Source: Balaenoptera acutorostrata
Taxonomy: Eukaryota; Chordata; Mammalia; Artiodactyla; Balaenopteridae
Direction of reading: 5' to 3'
Length of the DNA stretch: 64,000 bases
NCBI RefSeq assembly: GCF_949987535.1
Contig: NC_080071.1
Coordinates: 29,720,236 to 29,784,235, forward strand
Shown: in pieces, positions 13,400 to 25,569 of the stretch
Numbering within the stretch: the stretch's first letter is position 1
Layout: each line of letters begins with the position of its first letter
Made by a program: the position numbers and the translations under genes
Notes under the pieces: model-generated
The model's database searches: none
What the model saw: only the letters and a program-made list of their open reading frames with translations
Told to the model about the DNA's origin: nothing

Positions 13400-13620
13400 T
13401 TCTAAACATAGCTAACATTTATTGAGCAATTAAAATGCACGAGGTGCTGTAGTATTTTGCATATATCTCTAAACACTAAAAAGCCCATGAGGCAGCCATT
13501 TAGCCCCATGTTACAGATAAGGACACTGAGGATTGAAGAGTGAGTAAATTTTGCCCAATGTCAAACAGCTGGTCACAGAACAAGCTCCAGCTGGAGGTCT
13601 GCCTGCTCTCAAAGACCATG
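13400..13620 (-). mobile_element. MIR SINE
   Basis: 'aacatttattgagcaattaa', 'ccatgttacagataaggaca', 'tgtcaaacagctggtcacag' follow reverse MIR order. Confidence 0.7.
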
Positions 13621-13913
13621 GAGGGAAGAGTAAAGAGGAAGACTTGCTGAGAAGAAAGAAAAGGGGGTGGGAAAGGCGAGATCAGAGACGAAGAATCAGA
13701 GCAGTAAACACCCACCAAAACTGGCTCACCCTCTGACCCAGTAGGTCCCTTCTCTGTGGACGCTTTGGGTTTAGTGGCAGAAGTATGATCATACATTCCA
13801 ATGTCAAGGGCAAGTGATGAACATTCTTGGGAAAAAAGATAGTAGAAAGCCAGTGTCCTCATAATGTTTAACATGCATAAGAGTACACACAAACTCTCTC
13901 CTAATCCCATTGA

Positions 13914-13937
13914 GAATAATAATAATAATAATAATAA
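13914..13937. repeat. (AAT)n microsatellite
   Basis: Eight AAT units. Confidence 0.95.
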
Positions 13938-14329
13938 GCATTTTCACCCGCTCACCACCTAAGCTCTGGCCAAGACAAATTGTTGTCATCAAGATTTAAG
14001 GACCCACTAACCTACAAGTTCACACCACCCAAAAGGATCAATCGACAAGGTGCAAGTACACTTTTGGAGGCAGACAATGTAAACATAGCACAGGAATCAA
14101 CAAAGGACCAACAGAACCTTCCTGACTTCCTTGACAGTGGCAACAGCTACCTTTATAATATTTTTCTAGGGCAGCATAATACAGCCTAGGTTATGAAGAA
14201 AGCTACGTGCAGAGAAACCATCATGGAAAGCTACACCTTTGAGTGCCCACAATGACTTCTCTCAAATCCTTATGTCTAGTTCCAATCTCTCCTCCGAGAC
14301 CCCATCCTCAATTAGACACACGTGACAGA

Positions 14330-14690
14330 CTTTACGAGGGCTGACCAATATCTCCTTCCTAAACACAATAGCGCTGCATTACCTTGCAATAGGCAAGGTC
14401 ACGTGAATGGCAGGACCAATGAAATGTGGGCAGTGATGAGTCACTCTTCATGGCTGAGGCAGAGGAAAGCTCCCGCAGCCCCTCCCCTCCTGCGGCAATC
14501 AGATGACAGAGCCACAAGATTGAAGCAGCCTGGATCACTGAGTTGCTGCAGGAAAGACAGCTGACCTGGAGCATCTCCCAGACTCACCAAAGACTCTGAG
14601 AACAAGAAGTACACTTTTGTTGTATTAAGCTTCTGTGATTTGGGGATTGTCTGCTACCACACCATCGCCCAGCTTACCTGAGAGAACAAG
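14330..14690 (+). mobile_element. LTR remnant, MaLR/ERVL-like
   Basis: The 3' part reads 'ttgttgtattaagcttctgt', 'gatttggggattgtctgcta', resembling the end of MLT-type LTRs. Diverged; no internal retroviral genes seen. Confidence 0.5.
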
Positions 14691-14699
14691 CTTAGTGGA

Positions 14700-15741
14700 C
14701 ATCCCAAGGGCACCAAAAATCCGTCTAAAACCAAATGTTCCACCGTCTTCCACCTAATCCCAGAGAAGCCTGCCTACCTACCTTCTGTTTTGGTTAACCC
14801 CCCAGATCTTAGGTTCTGCTCCTTTCCTTTGCATCCTCAGGCATGAATGAAGAAACTGCACTGAAGCAGTTTTAATAAATTTTCATTGACAGTGATCAAA
14901 GTCTTAAGCAAAAAAATCAAATGAATTTTAGTAAGTTCGACTTTTAAAAGAATGATGGAAATTATCCAGAGACTACCAAAAAACCATTTTTGAGGGGGGA
15001 AAAAATAAGACTCAATCATGAAGCTGAATGTCTACTTAGATATATAACTTTTTTTCCTACCATAAGAAACTAATGCAATTGAAAAAAATCCCAATCCCCC
15101 AACCCCCAAACCACCATGCTGCAAGGGTATGCCAGGTCTGAACTCAAAAGAGCAGATAAAATAGGCAGATAAATGTGCTACATTTTTTAAGGGCCATAAC
15201 ACTACTACTCAGAACATACTGGAAACTCTTCACAAATATCACCCACAATTATAAAAATTAAAAGCTTAAACCCACAAAATTGTCATGCAAATATCAAAAG
15301 CTCACTTCAAAGGTCATTTATCACCCTTTTTCCCTCCCCTTCTTGAAAGGGGCCCACACATGCTGGCTCGGAGAATAGCTATGAAAGAAAATATATATTG
15401 TGGTTTCATAAAATTTTCTATCTTAGGCGTGTTGCAAATTTCATTACCAGTTCCCAGATCATACAAGCTGCATAGAAACATCAAGACACACACTCCCATT
15501 TATTTATCTACCAGTTAAGCAAACTGTCGCACTTTGAATAACGGATCTAAAATCGGCACTTGGAAAAAATCTTTCATCTCTTTTTTGTTTTCTGTGGGAA
15601 CACCAGGGAAGGTTCTCTTTTCATCTGAAAGGCAATCTACATAAAATGCTATACATTTTAATTATTATTCCACTGGTCTTTCTCTGAAGTAAAGCAAAAA
15701 TATGCTCATCAAAATCTCAAGCCTGAGCAGGCATTATATAG
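14700..15741. other. Unique intronic sequence
   Basis: No recognised repeat or exon. Confidence 0.5.
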
Positions 15742-15853
15742 TTAAAAAGGAAAGGTAATTAATCAGCCCGTTCTCGCTATGGTCGTCTAATCCCACCGAA
15801 CAAACTGTTCAGTTCCTCTCAAGCTAACTTAAAAATCTTGCATCTTCAATATT

Positions 15854-15998
15854 CTGGGCAAAAGATTATTCAGTAGCTATATGTCTAGATAATAAGATGG
15901 TTTTAACTTAAATTCACCCAGAAGGCAAAGCACAACTGTTCTCTCTCCCATTGCACCTATTTTGTCTCAAGACTGCTACTTAATATGGCAGGATTGCT
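15854..15998 (+). repeat. Source copy of 145-bp local duplication
   Basis: Direct copy of this segment occurs at 17232-17376, same length without gaps, with six mismatches by eye (about 96% identity). Not a recognised repeat family. Confidence 0.95.
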
Positions 15999-16395
15999 CA
16001 ACTTCCCTGCTCAACAGAGGTATACACAGCAATCAGAGGGACTAGCCTTCATTTCAACTATATGAGTCAGAGGGAGGAAGTAGGAGTATTTATTGGTCAG
16101 CACACATCCATCAGGTACTTACCACACATGTGTACCTGTTCATAAGCGTCATTTCTGTTCTAGAGTTTACACAGAGTTCACCAACCCTGGGAAGAACAGA
16201 GAAGCTGGTAGTTCTGCCTTCTCAACCATGCCTTGTTCCTTTAACCTCCAAACCAGTGAGTTCTGGGTAATAGGCAGTGGTAGGAAACATTCCTGTCTTC
16301 AAGATGTGACTTTGTATCTGCATCTGCCTTGCAATATAGTCTTTTTTATTTTACTTAGTTGTAAGCAGTAAACATATGTCTACCCTATAAAGCAC

Positions 16396-16934
16396 CATCC
16401 ACAACATGCTGTCTTCTGTCCCCAGGCAGCTCATCAGAGAACACCAGTATTACCACCGGGCGAGAGGAGAAAAGCACCTATCTTTGTGGCTGTGTGCAAA
16501 CACCTGCTTCTTCTGCACAGTGCCTTCGTGTCAATACTCCTATTCCTGGTTCTGAAAGTAAAATTCAAACACAAACATTCACTGCTTCTGTTATAAACCA
16601 AGTTAGGCACCATGATCAGGGTGTAGGTGGAGGTGATGGGGCAGGCACTGGAGAAGTCCTTGAAGATAACTGCCCAGCTCCATCACACTTACGTAAAAGG
16701 TGGCCAATTGCTCGCTATGCATCTGGGCTCCTTAGAAAGTATGAGGCATCTCAGTTGAAAATAATATCCCAGAGGAACCAGAATGGCCCCTTTAAAAAAG
16801 TGTCTCTTCAGTCATCCAGAACCCTTGTTTCTCCCACTTCAGAAGAGGTGAAAAGAAGGAAGCTTGAGTCCCGATGTGAAGGCCACACACCTTCACTGTA
16901 CAGAGAAGCGCTCATAAGGAAAAGAGTATCTTAA
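16396..16934 (+). pseudogene. Unidentified exon-like open frame
   Basis: An open frame runs to a TAA at 16932-16934. It is open upstream through about 16383, with no stop seen there. A pyrimidine tract and CAG (tgctgtcttctgtccccag, ending about 16425) would make a fair + strand acceptor leading into SSSENTSITTGREEKS. The frame continues LRKRWPIARYASGLLRKYEA and SEEVKRRKLE, a composition more protein-like (Ser/Lys/Arg-rich) than most chance frames here. I do not recognise the protein. No conventional ATG near the start, no poly-A tail and no target duplication were seen. It could be a retrocopy fragment, an exon of an antisense transcript or chance. Confidence 0.3.
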
Positions 16935-16939
16935 TACCC

Positions 16940-17231
16940 TGTGCTTAGCAAACAGACCAAACTAATACATTCATTCAGTTAAGTGTTTGGACAAGGAAGT
17001 TACTGAAACTCACTGTCCTTGAGAATGTTCCCTCCCCACCTCACCTGCAGGAAGGCAGCACTGACTTCCTCCCAAACCTTGATTTTCAAAACATTAGCCC
17101 TCCAGAGAGAAGTCTTCTACTCCGGCCCATCTCCCCAACACCACCTCTCCACAGCAAACCTGGCCAACCGTCTTGACCCTGTGCCCTTGGGAAAATCACT
17201 TTACCTCTCTGAGCCACCTGATGTGGGGGGC
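16940..17231 (+). other. Unique sequence ending in MIR-like text
   Basis: Ends with 'cttgggaaaatcactttacc' and 'tctctgagccacctgatgtg', a MIR-like 3' core, immediately before the duplicated block. Confidence 0.5.
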
Positions 17232-17399
17232 CTGGGCAAAAGATTATTCAGTAGCTATAAGTCTAGATAATAAGAAGGTTTTAACTTAAATTCACCCAGA
17301 AGGCAAAGCACAACTGTTATCTCTCCCACTGCACCTATTTTGTCTCAAGACTGTTACTTAATATGGCAGGACTGCTGATTAATTACCTTTCCTTTTTAA
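17232..17399 (+). repeat. Duplicate copy (145 bp) plus 26-bp inverted snippet
   Basis: 17232-17376 copies 15854-15998. At its end 17374-17399 is the exact reverse complement of 15742-15767 (26 of 26 bases). The junction shares the trinucleotide GCT. This compound structure suggests replication template switching within about 1.6 kb. Confidence 0.93.
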
Positions 17400-18380
17400 A
17401 TGTCTAAAGAGGGTTTACAGGTAGTACCAGGATAACTCTTCAGAGCAGGTCTCAAAAAGCACCGAGCCGCAGAAGACCTCATCCCATGTGCCATGACTAA
17501 TCTTCATCCGCGCATTCACAATTCCAAACATATTCATAGAATACAACAGTAAACTTTACGTAAAGGTCAGGTTTCCAGACCTTTTTTTAAACAGTAACTT
17601 ATAACGACAAGTTACACACAAAGACACATCCTCCTTATATCAAATCATGACCAGCAAGGCTCGAGGTACCCTCTGACCAGCCTCTTCCTCCTGGTCCACT
17701 TGTATGTGTTCCCAATGTCACCGGTGTGGTGTATATATCCTTCTGGCCCTTTCTCTAGACATTTATACACATATCTTTGAAACCATAGAAAACAGAGAGA
17801 CTAGGAGCGTAGACTCCAGCACAGCCATTCTGCAGGAGGATCTGCCTCGGCCTACGTAGAGCCTAAGTACATATACCCTCCCGTGATCCGTGTATCCTGT
17901 TCCTGGACATACGTCCCAGCGACTCCTCCCGCAGGTCCGCGAGGGCACATACAGGATGTACCCTACAGTCCTGTGCATGGAGTTAGAGGAAAAGATAAGG
18001 TGGCACTGATGTCTAGGTAAACACAGCAAGGTAAATAGATTAACCATAAGAACATAGTGCTGAGTTTAAAAAAAAAAAAGTAAAAACTAGTCAAAGCTAG
18101 AACACAACACCTTTTATATGAATTTAAAACATGCATAAATAATATGTGCTGTAATAACATGTGCTGTAATAACAAGACACCCCTTACGTGATTCCTGTGA
18201 AATGGTAGAAAACACTTAAAAGTCTGTCACATTTTAAGCACTTAGTAAATATTCATCATTACTAATTAGATAACAAGATGTTCACAATATATTGTAAACC
18301 TTCTATTATAAAACTTCATTTACATGTCATCCTTTCTCCTAAAGGGCTTTCTTTTCCTCTAAAAAAAAATGCATAAAAGA
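17400..18380. other. Unique intronic sequence
   Basis: No recognised repeat or exon. Confidence 0.45.
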
Positions 18381-18660
18381 GATTGGAAAGCTATGTTTAA
18401 AAATGTTTATAGTGGTTACCTCTGAGGAAACTCATATATTTGTTTTCACTTATTCTCCTTGCTTGGCTATATTTCCACAATGTATAAACATATATTACTT
18501 TAGAATTTTCTTTAGTCCTTAATGGTCCTTACAATATGATTCATGACACACAAAAAATAGAAACATCCCAAAAATCCATCCCATCAATGGGGAAATAGTT
18601 CTACCACGGTACAAACAAACAGCGGAATATTTTAGAGCCACTTTTTGTCAGTGTGGAAAG
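18380..18660 (+). mobile_element. Old L1M fragments
   Basis: 'tatagtggttacctctgagg' and 'aaaaatccatcccatcaatg', 'ggggaaatagttctaccacg' are typical of diverged L1 3' regions. Confidence 0.5.
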
Positions 18661-18689
18661 ACAGCACGTTGCGTGAGAAAACGCAAGCT

Positions 18690-18850
18690 CTGGAACTGCA
18701 CGTGTAAGAGACCTGGGAGGCCGTGGACAGCAGTGGTCAGCAGCATGGGCTCTGGAGCCGGCCCATCCACAGTCACACGCTGCTGCAGGGCAATGCAATA
18801 GCCTCCTTGAGCCTCAGTCCTTGTCTGCAAAACGGGGGTGCTGTCAGTAA
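18690..18850 (+). mobile_element. MIR SINE
   Basis: 'gcatgggctctggagccggc', 'cttgagcctcagtccttgtc', 'tgcaaaacgggg' follow MIR order. Confidence 0.7.
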
Positions 18851-18962
18851 ACGCAAACGATGCAAAACAAGCAAACACAAACTATGTATAAGGTCCACTA
18901 AGACATGTGTGCCTTTTATGTAGATTAAGCCTCAATTAAGTTGATTCAAAAATACATGCACA

Positions 18963-19267
18963 GGGCTGCCCTGGTGACGCAGTGGTTGAGAGTCTGCCTG
19001 CCAATGCAGGGGACACGGGTTCGAGCCCTGGTCTGGGAGGATCCCACGTGCCGCGGAGCAACTAGGCACATGAGCCACAACTAGTGAGCCTGCGCGTCTG
19101 GAGCCTGTGCTCCACAACAAGAGAGGCCGCGACAGTGAGAGGCCTGCGCATGGCGATGAAGAGTGGCCCCCGCTCGCCACAACTAGAGAAAGCCCTCACA
19201 CAGAAGACCCGACACAGCCAAAAATAAATTAATTAATTAATTTTTAAGAAAAAATACATATTAAAAA
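18963..19267 (+). mobile_element. CHR-type SINE
   Basis: Full-length head to A-rich tail. Flanked by AAAAATACATGCACA at 18948-18962 and 19268-19282 (15/15). The same 15-mer occurs a third time after the adjoining L1. Confidence 0.95.
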
Positions 19268-19282
19268 AAAAATACATGCACA

Positions 19283-19598
19283 ATGTATGTGGCACCTAGA
19301 AAAATGCTACAGATGAACCAGTTTGCAGGGCAGAAGTTGAGACACAGATGTAGAGAACAAACGTATGGACACCAAGGCGGAAAAGCGGTGGGGGGTGGGG
19401 GTGGGGGTGTGATGAATTGGAAGATTGGGATTGACATGTATACACTGCTGTGTATAAAATTGATGACTAATAAGAACCTGCTGTATAAAAAACAAACAAA
19501 AAAAGACAACTAATACTAAACTTTATTTGGGTTATTTGTATGGAAATATGTTAATATAAATGTTTCAGATATTACATGAAATTTCTAAAAAAAAAAAA
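19283..19598 (+). mobile_element. L1 3' UTR, 5'-truncated
   Basis: L1 3' UTR text: 'gtttgcagggcagaagttga', 'agaacaaacgtatggacacc', a G-rich patch at 19389-19410, 'tgactaataagaacctgctg', poly-A end. Flanked by AAAAATACATGCACA at 19268-19282 and 19599-19613. Confidence 0.88.
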
Positions 19599-19692
19599 AA
19601 AAATACATGCACACACACAAAAGGTCACAATATTCTGCAATTTCATTTATATGAAATATCCAGAATAGGTAAACCCTTAGAAATGGAAAGCA

Positions 19693-19815
19693 GGGTAATT
19701 CCCTGGCAGCCCAGTGGTCAGGACTTGGTGCTTTCACTGCCGGGGCCCGGGTTCCATTCCTGGTCAGGGAACTAAGATCACACAAGCCACACGGCATGGC
19801 CCCCCCCAAAAAAAA
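19693..19815 (+). mobile_element. Short tRNA-derived SINE (CHR-1-like)
   Basis: 'ggtcaggacttggtgctttc', 'actgccggggcccgggttcc', 'gtcagggaactaagatcaca', C/A-rich tail. Shorter subtype lacking the 'ctactgagcc' body. Confidence 0.85.
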
Positions 19816-19829
19816 GGAAAATAAAAGAG

Positions 19830-20070
19830 AAAAGCACACTGGTGGTTGCTAGGGGCTGGGATAAGGGAGAACGGAGAGTAACTGCTGACTGGGCCGGGGT
19901 TTTATCGCGGGTTGATGGAAGTTTGGGAAGTAGGCAGAGGTGGTGGTTCCACATTATTGTGAATGTACTAAATGCAACTGGATTGTTCATTCTTAAAGGG
20001 TTAATTTGATGTTTATGTAATTTTGTTTACATGAATTTCACCTGGGCGGGGGAGGGAAACGAATGCTCAA
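19830..20070 (+). mobile_element. Old L1M 3' end
   Basis: 'ctggtggttgctaggggctg', 'gtggtggttccacattattg', 'tgaatgtactaaatgcaact' match old L1 tails. Confidence 0.7.
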
Positions 20071-20295
20071 CAACATGTTTGTCAAGAATATATACAAATT
20101 AAAAGATGAACAGACACAGGCAAAAAGGTTCAAAGGGGCAAAGGAATGAGTAAGGGGAATAAGCATAAATGAAAGCCAAAAAATAATGTGACACAGCATA
20201 ATTCGGAAAAGAGCCCTGCTGACAGTGTTCCATGAACGGACCTCGGAGCGGTTGAACCTTCCTCATCTGGGGCCAAACGCTGCCTTGGTCTGCTG

Positions 20296-20321
20296 CCATT
20301 TCTTTTTTAAAAAAGAAATGG
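20296..20321. repeat. Perfect 26-bp palindrome
   Basis: Left arm CCATTTCTTTTTT is followed without spacer by its exact reverse complement. Could extrude as a hairpin or be a remnant of a palindromic element. Confidence 0.9.
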
Positions 20322-20324
20322 TAT

Positions 20325-22755
20325 TCACCTCTATTCCTCATTTTGCCATGTGATGCTTTTACCCACTGGTGTATATCTTGGAGCTCTCTTCGCGTCAGTA
20401 CGTATCATCCTTTGTCATTGTTTCGAAGCTCTAGGGATGTACCGTGATCCAAACACTTTTAACTCGCTTTACTTCATCATACGTGATATTTTGCCCTTGA
20501 GCATACAGAACATGCCAATTAATGAAAGTTTCATAGAGAAAGGTTGAACACGGTATGCAACTGCCTATACCGAATAAAATCCTATTCTGAAATAATGTTA
20601 GCTTTTAGAGCTATCTCAGAGGCACCCTTCATAGCCAGACACCTCCCACTAATCACTACTGCTACCACAAAACAAAACAGCCAAGGGTGCAATGACACCC
20701 CCGCCATTTCCACACCCTCCAAACTGAAGTTGATCTAATCTGATTCCACAGGGGGAGGAAAATGTTATCTGGATAGGAGCTCACTGCACGATTCTTTGCC
20801 CCAAAATGGCCCTTCCCTAAACCCAGGGACTGCCTGGCCTGGCTGCTTGGTATTAAGTTTAAAGGCTTGGAATTAGTTCAGAGGATACACACAGTGTCAG
20901 TAACAAATCCCCGAAGTTCACCTTGGAGCTTCTGGCTCCTCCAACTACCATGCCAAAAACTCTACTTTTTTCTGGATCGCTTTTCCAAATCCCAGACACC
21001 AACATGTCACCTGCTCAATTATACTGTATTGAACAGAATTCTCCGGGATTTTATTTTCAGCAAAATAAACTAAAAGGCTGCCCTTTTTAATAATTAGCCA
21101 CGAATGTCAGGTGCCTCGAGGTGACACAGGAGAGACAAACTTGACATTTGTGAAGAAACGGCAGCTGGAAACAATCACACAGGGAAGACACACATACACT
21201 CAGGGAAACACCCCCTTCTGGGCTAAGGAAAGACAGTCATTTTAGAAACCTAAAATAAGCCTTTTATCAGAGCTGGGGTAAAGGTCATCCCCGTGGTACC
21301 TGGGTGGAGGACAGAGCCACCTCTCACATACACTGTGTCTTGCTTTCACAGGACCTGCCAGCAAGGAGGGTCTGTTCTGGGGCCAAGGGCCATCTGGCAT
21401 CTCTAAGGACTGGGCAGTTATGCAATACAATTATTTTTGTGCATAGCATCCCTCCCACAGGGCATTCCAATAAGCTTGACAAAGGGAGTCATTCACAAAC
21501 TTGATAAAAGCAAATCAAGGAGAAACTTTGTAACGCAGAGAAGAGACAAGAGACGGGAAATAAACAGTTGAGATAGGAAAGGGCCCCCAGCACTTCCCTC
21601 CTAGGCTTTCATGTCCCCACCCAACTCATGGGGCAGAGGCAAGAAGAGCAAGGTGACAAAAGATGGAAGGGGACAGCGAATAAAAATCAGAGGATGACAG
21701 AGGAGAGGCTTCCCACCTCCCAGAGAAGGTACAGCCTCACTGTTGGCAAACAGTAAAACGATCCTCTGTCAACTGACCTGAGATTGGATTTTTGTTTTTG
21801 TTTTGTTTTGGGTTTTTTGAGGCCAGCTATTTATTCTACTTGTTAAATAAATAAACACAAGTCCCAAAATGTTTTCCTAATTTATGACCTACCAGCCTGA
21901 TTTACTTTGACAGAAACAGAAGTGTGCCTACACACCAAGGCAGAAGTTGTGTTTGGCTGTTTAAGGATGTCCTTGGAATTCCAGCAAGAAATTCCTGGTT
22001 CAGGGCAGTCCAGGAGAAGGGGCTAAATGTCTTTTTTCAGGGAGGTGAGTCATCTAATGAAGTGGCGAATCACCATTCTTAGCTTGAGCAGACCTTACAG
22101 AAATATGTCTTTAGTCTTTAGGCTGAGAAACGTTAAAGCTGCATTCAAAAGAATGCATTATTTGGGTACTTTCCACCTTCTAAAGGCAAAGCCCATTCCA
22201 CCACAGCACCTCTTATCCACAGACGAGCTCATGAACAGGAGAGGACTTTAATCTCCCAAGGAGGTCTCAGTCAGGTCTGCATCAGGCCTCCCCAGCTGGG
22301 CAGCTATCTGCACAGCCTGTCCCTTCTCCGTACCAGGAAGCTTTCCCCAGCAGGGTCTCCTTAAAAAGTCAGCCCAGGTGCTGTGTGGCCGAGGGTGGGG
22401 CATCTGGCTGGGATGAGGGATGAGGCATGAGGGATGAGGTCAGCTCCAGCCCTCGCTTCTCCGCAATAGCAGACGCACTGTGTCAGGTAAAGGAGACTTC
22501 TCTCAGGCCTGCCAGGGCTGTATTACCACAAGGCATTTCCTTACCAGCCTGAACCAACTCCCAAAACCCAAATAGGTGATGTGTTTCACTGCAACTCTAC
22601 CAGTATCTTCAAAAGTATCCCATCCTTCCCACTTATCTAAGAAGAACATTCCACAAAGGAAGCCTGAAAAGTAACATATTGGAATTCCTTAAGTCACACG
22701 GGGAATGTGTTCCATTATGGATCTACCTTGTTCAATTTCCTACCGCTCTTCATAT
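20325..22755. other. Unique intronic sequence
   Basis: No clear repeats beyond a GT/T-rich patch near 21790-21830. No exon recognised. Confidence 0.5.
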
Positions 22756-22760
22756 ACAGA

Positions 22761-22852
22761 ATGAATGAATATATATATATATATATATTCATAAATATAC
22801 TCAATAATATGTATAGATATAGATATGGATGGATGGATAGATAGATAGATAA
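22761..22852. repeat. (AT)n and (GATA)n/(GGAT)n microsatellites
   Basis: AT run at about 22769-22789, then GATA/GGAT units at 22811-22852. Confidence 0.92.
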
Positions 22853-22859
22853 TCAAAGC

Positions 22860-23810
22860 CAGTCAGGAAGCGAATGTGTATTAAAAAAAGAGGAAAAAGC
22901 ATTAACTACTGATTTTAAGGTCAAGTCCATGTTAGCATCATGACTTAGAAAAAGCTTACTAGCAGCAAATCTCTTAAATTCTCTCCACTTTGAAAATACA
23001 ATATGTATAGGGATAATATAAACATCTTATAATACTGCGTCATCATTAAGGAGGAAATAAATGGAAGTTACTCTTGCTGATGGGAATCCTGACGAAGAAG
23101 GGATTTAAACAGCACCAGACCACATACATTGGAAGAGGGTACCGCAGACGAGTCCTGTGCTCTGCCCAACGAAACCTTTCTCTGGAATCAGCGGCACTGT
23201 TGCTGTCAATCACTGAAGTCCCGCAGGACAGCAGAGGATTTTGTTTCATTTGTACAGAGGGTCCTGCAGCCTGGCCTGGATGTCCGAAGTAGGTAAGTGA
23301 CTTGCACAGAACCACAAAAGCGTTGAAAATTCCCAAAAGAATGTCTTGGGAAAGTTCATTTTCACAGTATCAACATGTATCATCTTTCCTGGGAAGCTGA
23401 CCAGTCAGGTCAAAGTCCTACCATCAGAAACGGTGACCATGGGATACAGAAACACCACACGTACCAAGGTAAGGGCAGAGGTGCCCACATCCTCTGCCCT
23501 CCCAGTCCTCCCCAACAAAGGCTCCCCAAGGAGGGTTGGCAAGAACAACTCACGTAAAGACCACCACCGACCTGAGAGAAACTTCTCCACATTAGCCTGG
23601 AAAGTCTGAGACAAAAGCAAAAAGTGTCACATTTCTCCAGAGGTAATTCCAGGCACAGAGAGCAAAGGCAAGAGCAGAGGACAGACTTCTCCTCCCCCCG
23701 CCAAACTCCCAGAAAAGTAAAATAAATAAAAACAGATTCCAAAAGGTCTAAAAGGGAGGTGAGAAAGCCTGAACTGGACACTAACAGAACAGTCAGAAGA
23801 CCTATGTTCA
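22860..23810. other. Unique intronic sequence
   Basis: Overlapping open frames at 23346-23847 on both strands show no recognised domain. No repeat assigned. Confidence 0.45.
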
Positions 23811-23814
23811 CGGA

Positions 23815-24260
23815 GTCACTCAACAAATGACCACCGGCTCCTGCCAAGTGGCAAGAACCACGTTTAACGTTACTCAGGATATAAAACCTGGGACAGACAT
23901 GTTTCCTATTCTCAAGGATTTAAAAGTTACCAGAGCAAATAAGCTTTATGCCCACATAGCTGCATTATCTAGTTATAGGTGATTTTCCCTAAGAACTGAA
24001 TAAATCAAGAGTTTGCGATAGGCATTTGGGTTGAACCTTGAAAGACTCATATAATTTATATACCAGGCAGAAAAAAACAGGGATGCTACCACTCTTAGAA
24101 AGTAGCCAAAGGAGCAACAAAGGCAAAAAGGTGGGACTAACCATTTATTTTCAGGAAGAAGGAAACAGTACAAGTGAAGAGTAATGAAAGATTACTTGAA
24201 AAAAGCAGACTAGGACCAGATCACAGAGGGCCTTAAATAATATGCAAGAAAAAAAAAAAA
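23815..24260 (-). mobile_element. L2 LINE fragment
   Basis: 'gagtcactcaacaaatgacc', 'acatgtttcctattctcaag', 'agatcacagagggccttaaa' follow the antisense L2 order. Confidence 0.6.
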
Positions 24261-24264
24261 GATG

Positions 24265-25560
24265 AAATCCTAAAAGAGCAGACTAGCAGGGCTGGAAGTA
24301 AGAGGAGCAGAGACATATCAGGGCAACTGACATCACCTGCTACGATCACCGACTGCCCTGTCTTCAAAGTGAAATCAAACAGAGCAGTATGAAATGTGGG
24401 ATGATCACTGCTTTTCTCTGTTCCTTTTCCATCTAGTACTATTTGTTTAGGGGAGAAGAGGTATCCAATTAGTCTAAGAGATGAGCAAATGATCCCAGGT
24501 ACCCAGGAAGGTAACACCAGTCCTTGGGAGGCACTGTTACCTTGGCCAGGCAAAATCTCAATTCTCTTACCAGTCTTATGTGGTACCTAAAGCACCTTGG
24601 TGGACCAAACATGACTCTTTACGGCCATTAAGTGAAAAAAAAAAAAAATTCGATACTTTGAATGTGTTCACATCTTGGCATATACACTTAACTCTCAATT
24701 TGTTGGTCAGCTGCCTTACAGAGCACAGATAAGTCATGAGTAGGGGGACTTCCTCCCACCCCATGATGAGGAGGTCTCATAGCCCTGTCCCCTTCCTCGG
24801 GAGGGGAGGGCTTTTCCTGTGGCTTCTTTTACTTCCCTCCTACTAGATCACAGAGGGTTGTGTGTAGGTCTCTGTCCTTCCACTGTCCAAACCCAACGTC
24901 TATCAGACAGATGCCCTCAGCTAAAGAAGAAAACTTATCTAGCCCATCCCTGATCTTTTCTCCGAGTGGTCTGTAGCAAGCTAGCACTCCCCCTCTTAAT
25001 GCAAAAACACTCTGGTCTCTCTACTACTTTCCTGGCAAGCTCAGTGCTGCCTAATGATGCAGGCTTAGGAACAAAAGAAGCCACTTCTTAGAGTCAACCT
25101 TTAAAACGATGAGACTTCACAGATAGCCTTCCAGGCCATCGCTTACCTTGATGTTATGATGGAGGACAAGTCAAGTTTCTTTAACCTGCTTTTCTTGCTT
25201 TCATCTAGTTTTTTATATATCTATTGCTAATTTTGATTGACTTATTTGCTTTAAACGTTATCATGTAAGCACTATTTGCTTATCTTACCATGGAATGCAC
25301 CTCAGATCATAATAGCATGCCACGGACTATTCATGCAGAAAAGAGATGAACAGTCTTCCTTTCCTTGTGTACCTGAATAATCGTGATAATCAACGTTTCT
25401 CTTTGTTAACAGATTTCAAGGTGAGAAAAAGTAATGGAATGAAACTAAACGGCTCAATTAACAAGAGCAATAAATGCCAAAGAAGCATCTCTGCAGAGAA
25501 GTGACAGTGGTGCAGCTGGCTTACCTGGTGAGAATTCTGGGACAAAGAGAAAGCCACTCG
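24265..25560. other. Unique intronic sequence
   Basis: No recognised repeat or exon. Confidence 0.45.
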
Positions 25561-25569
25561 AAGCTGTAT

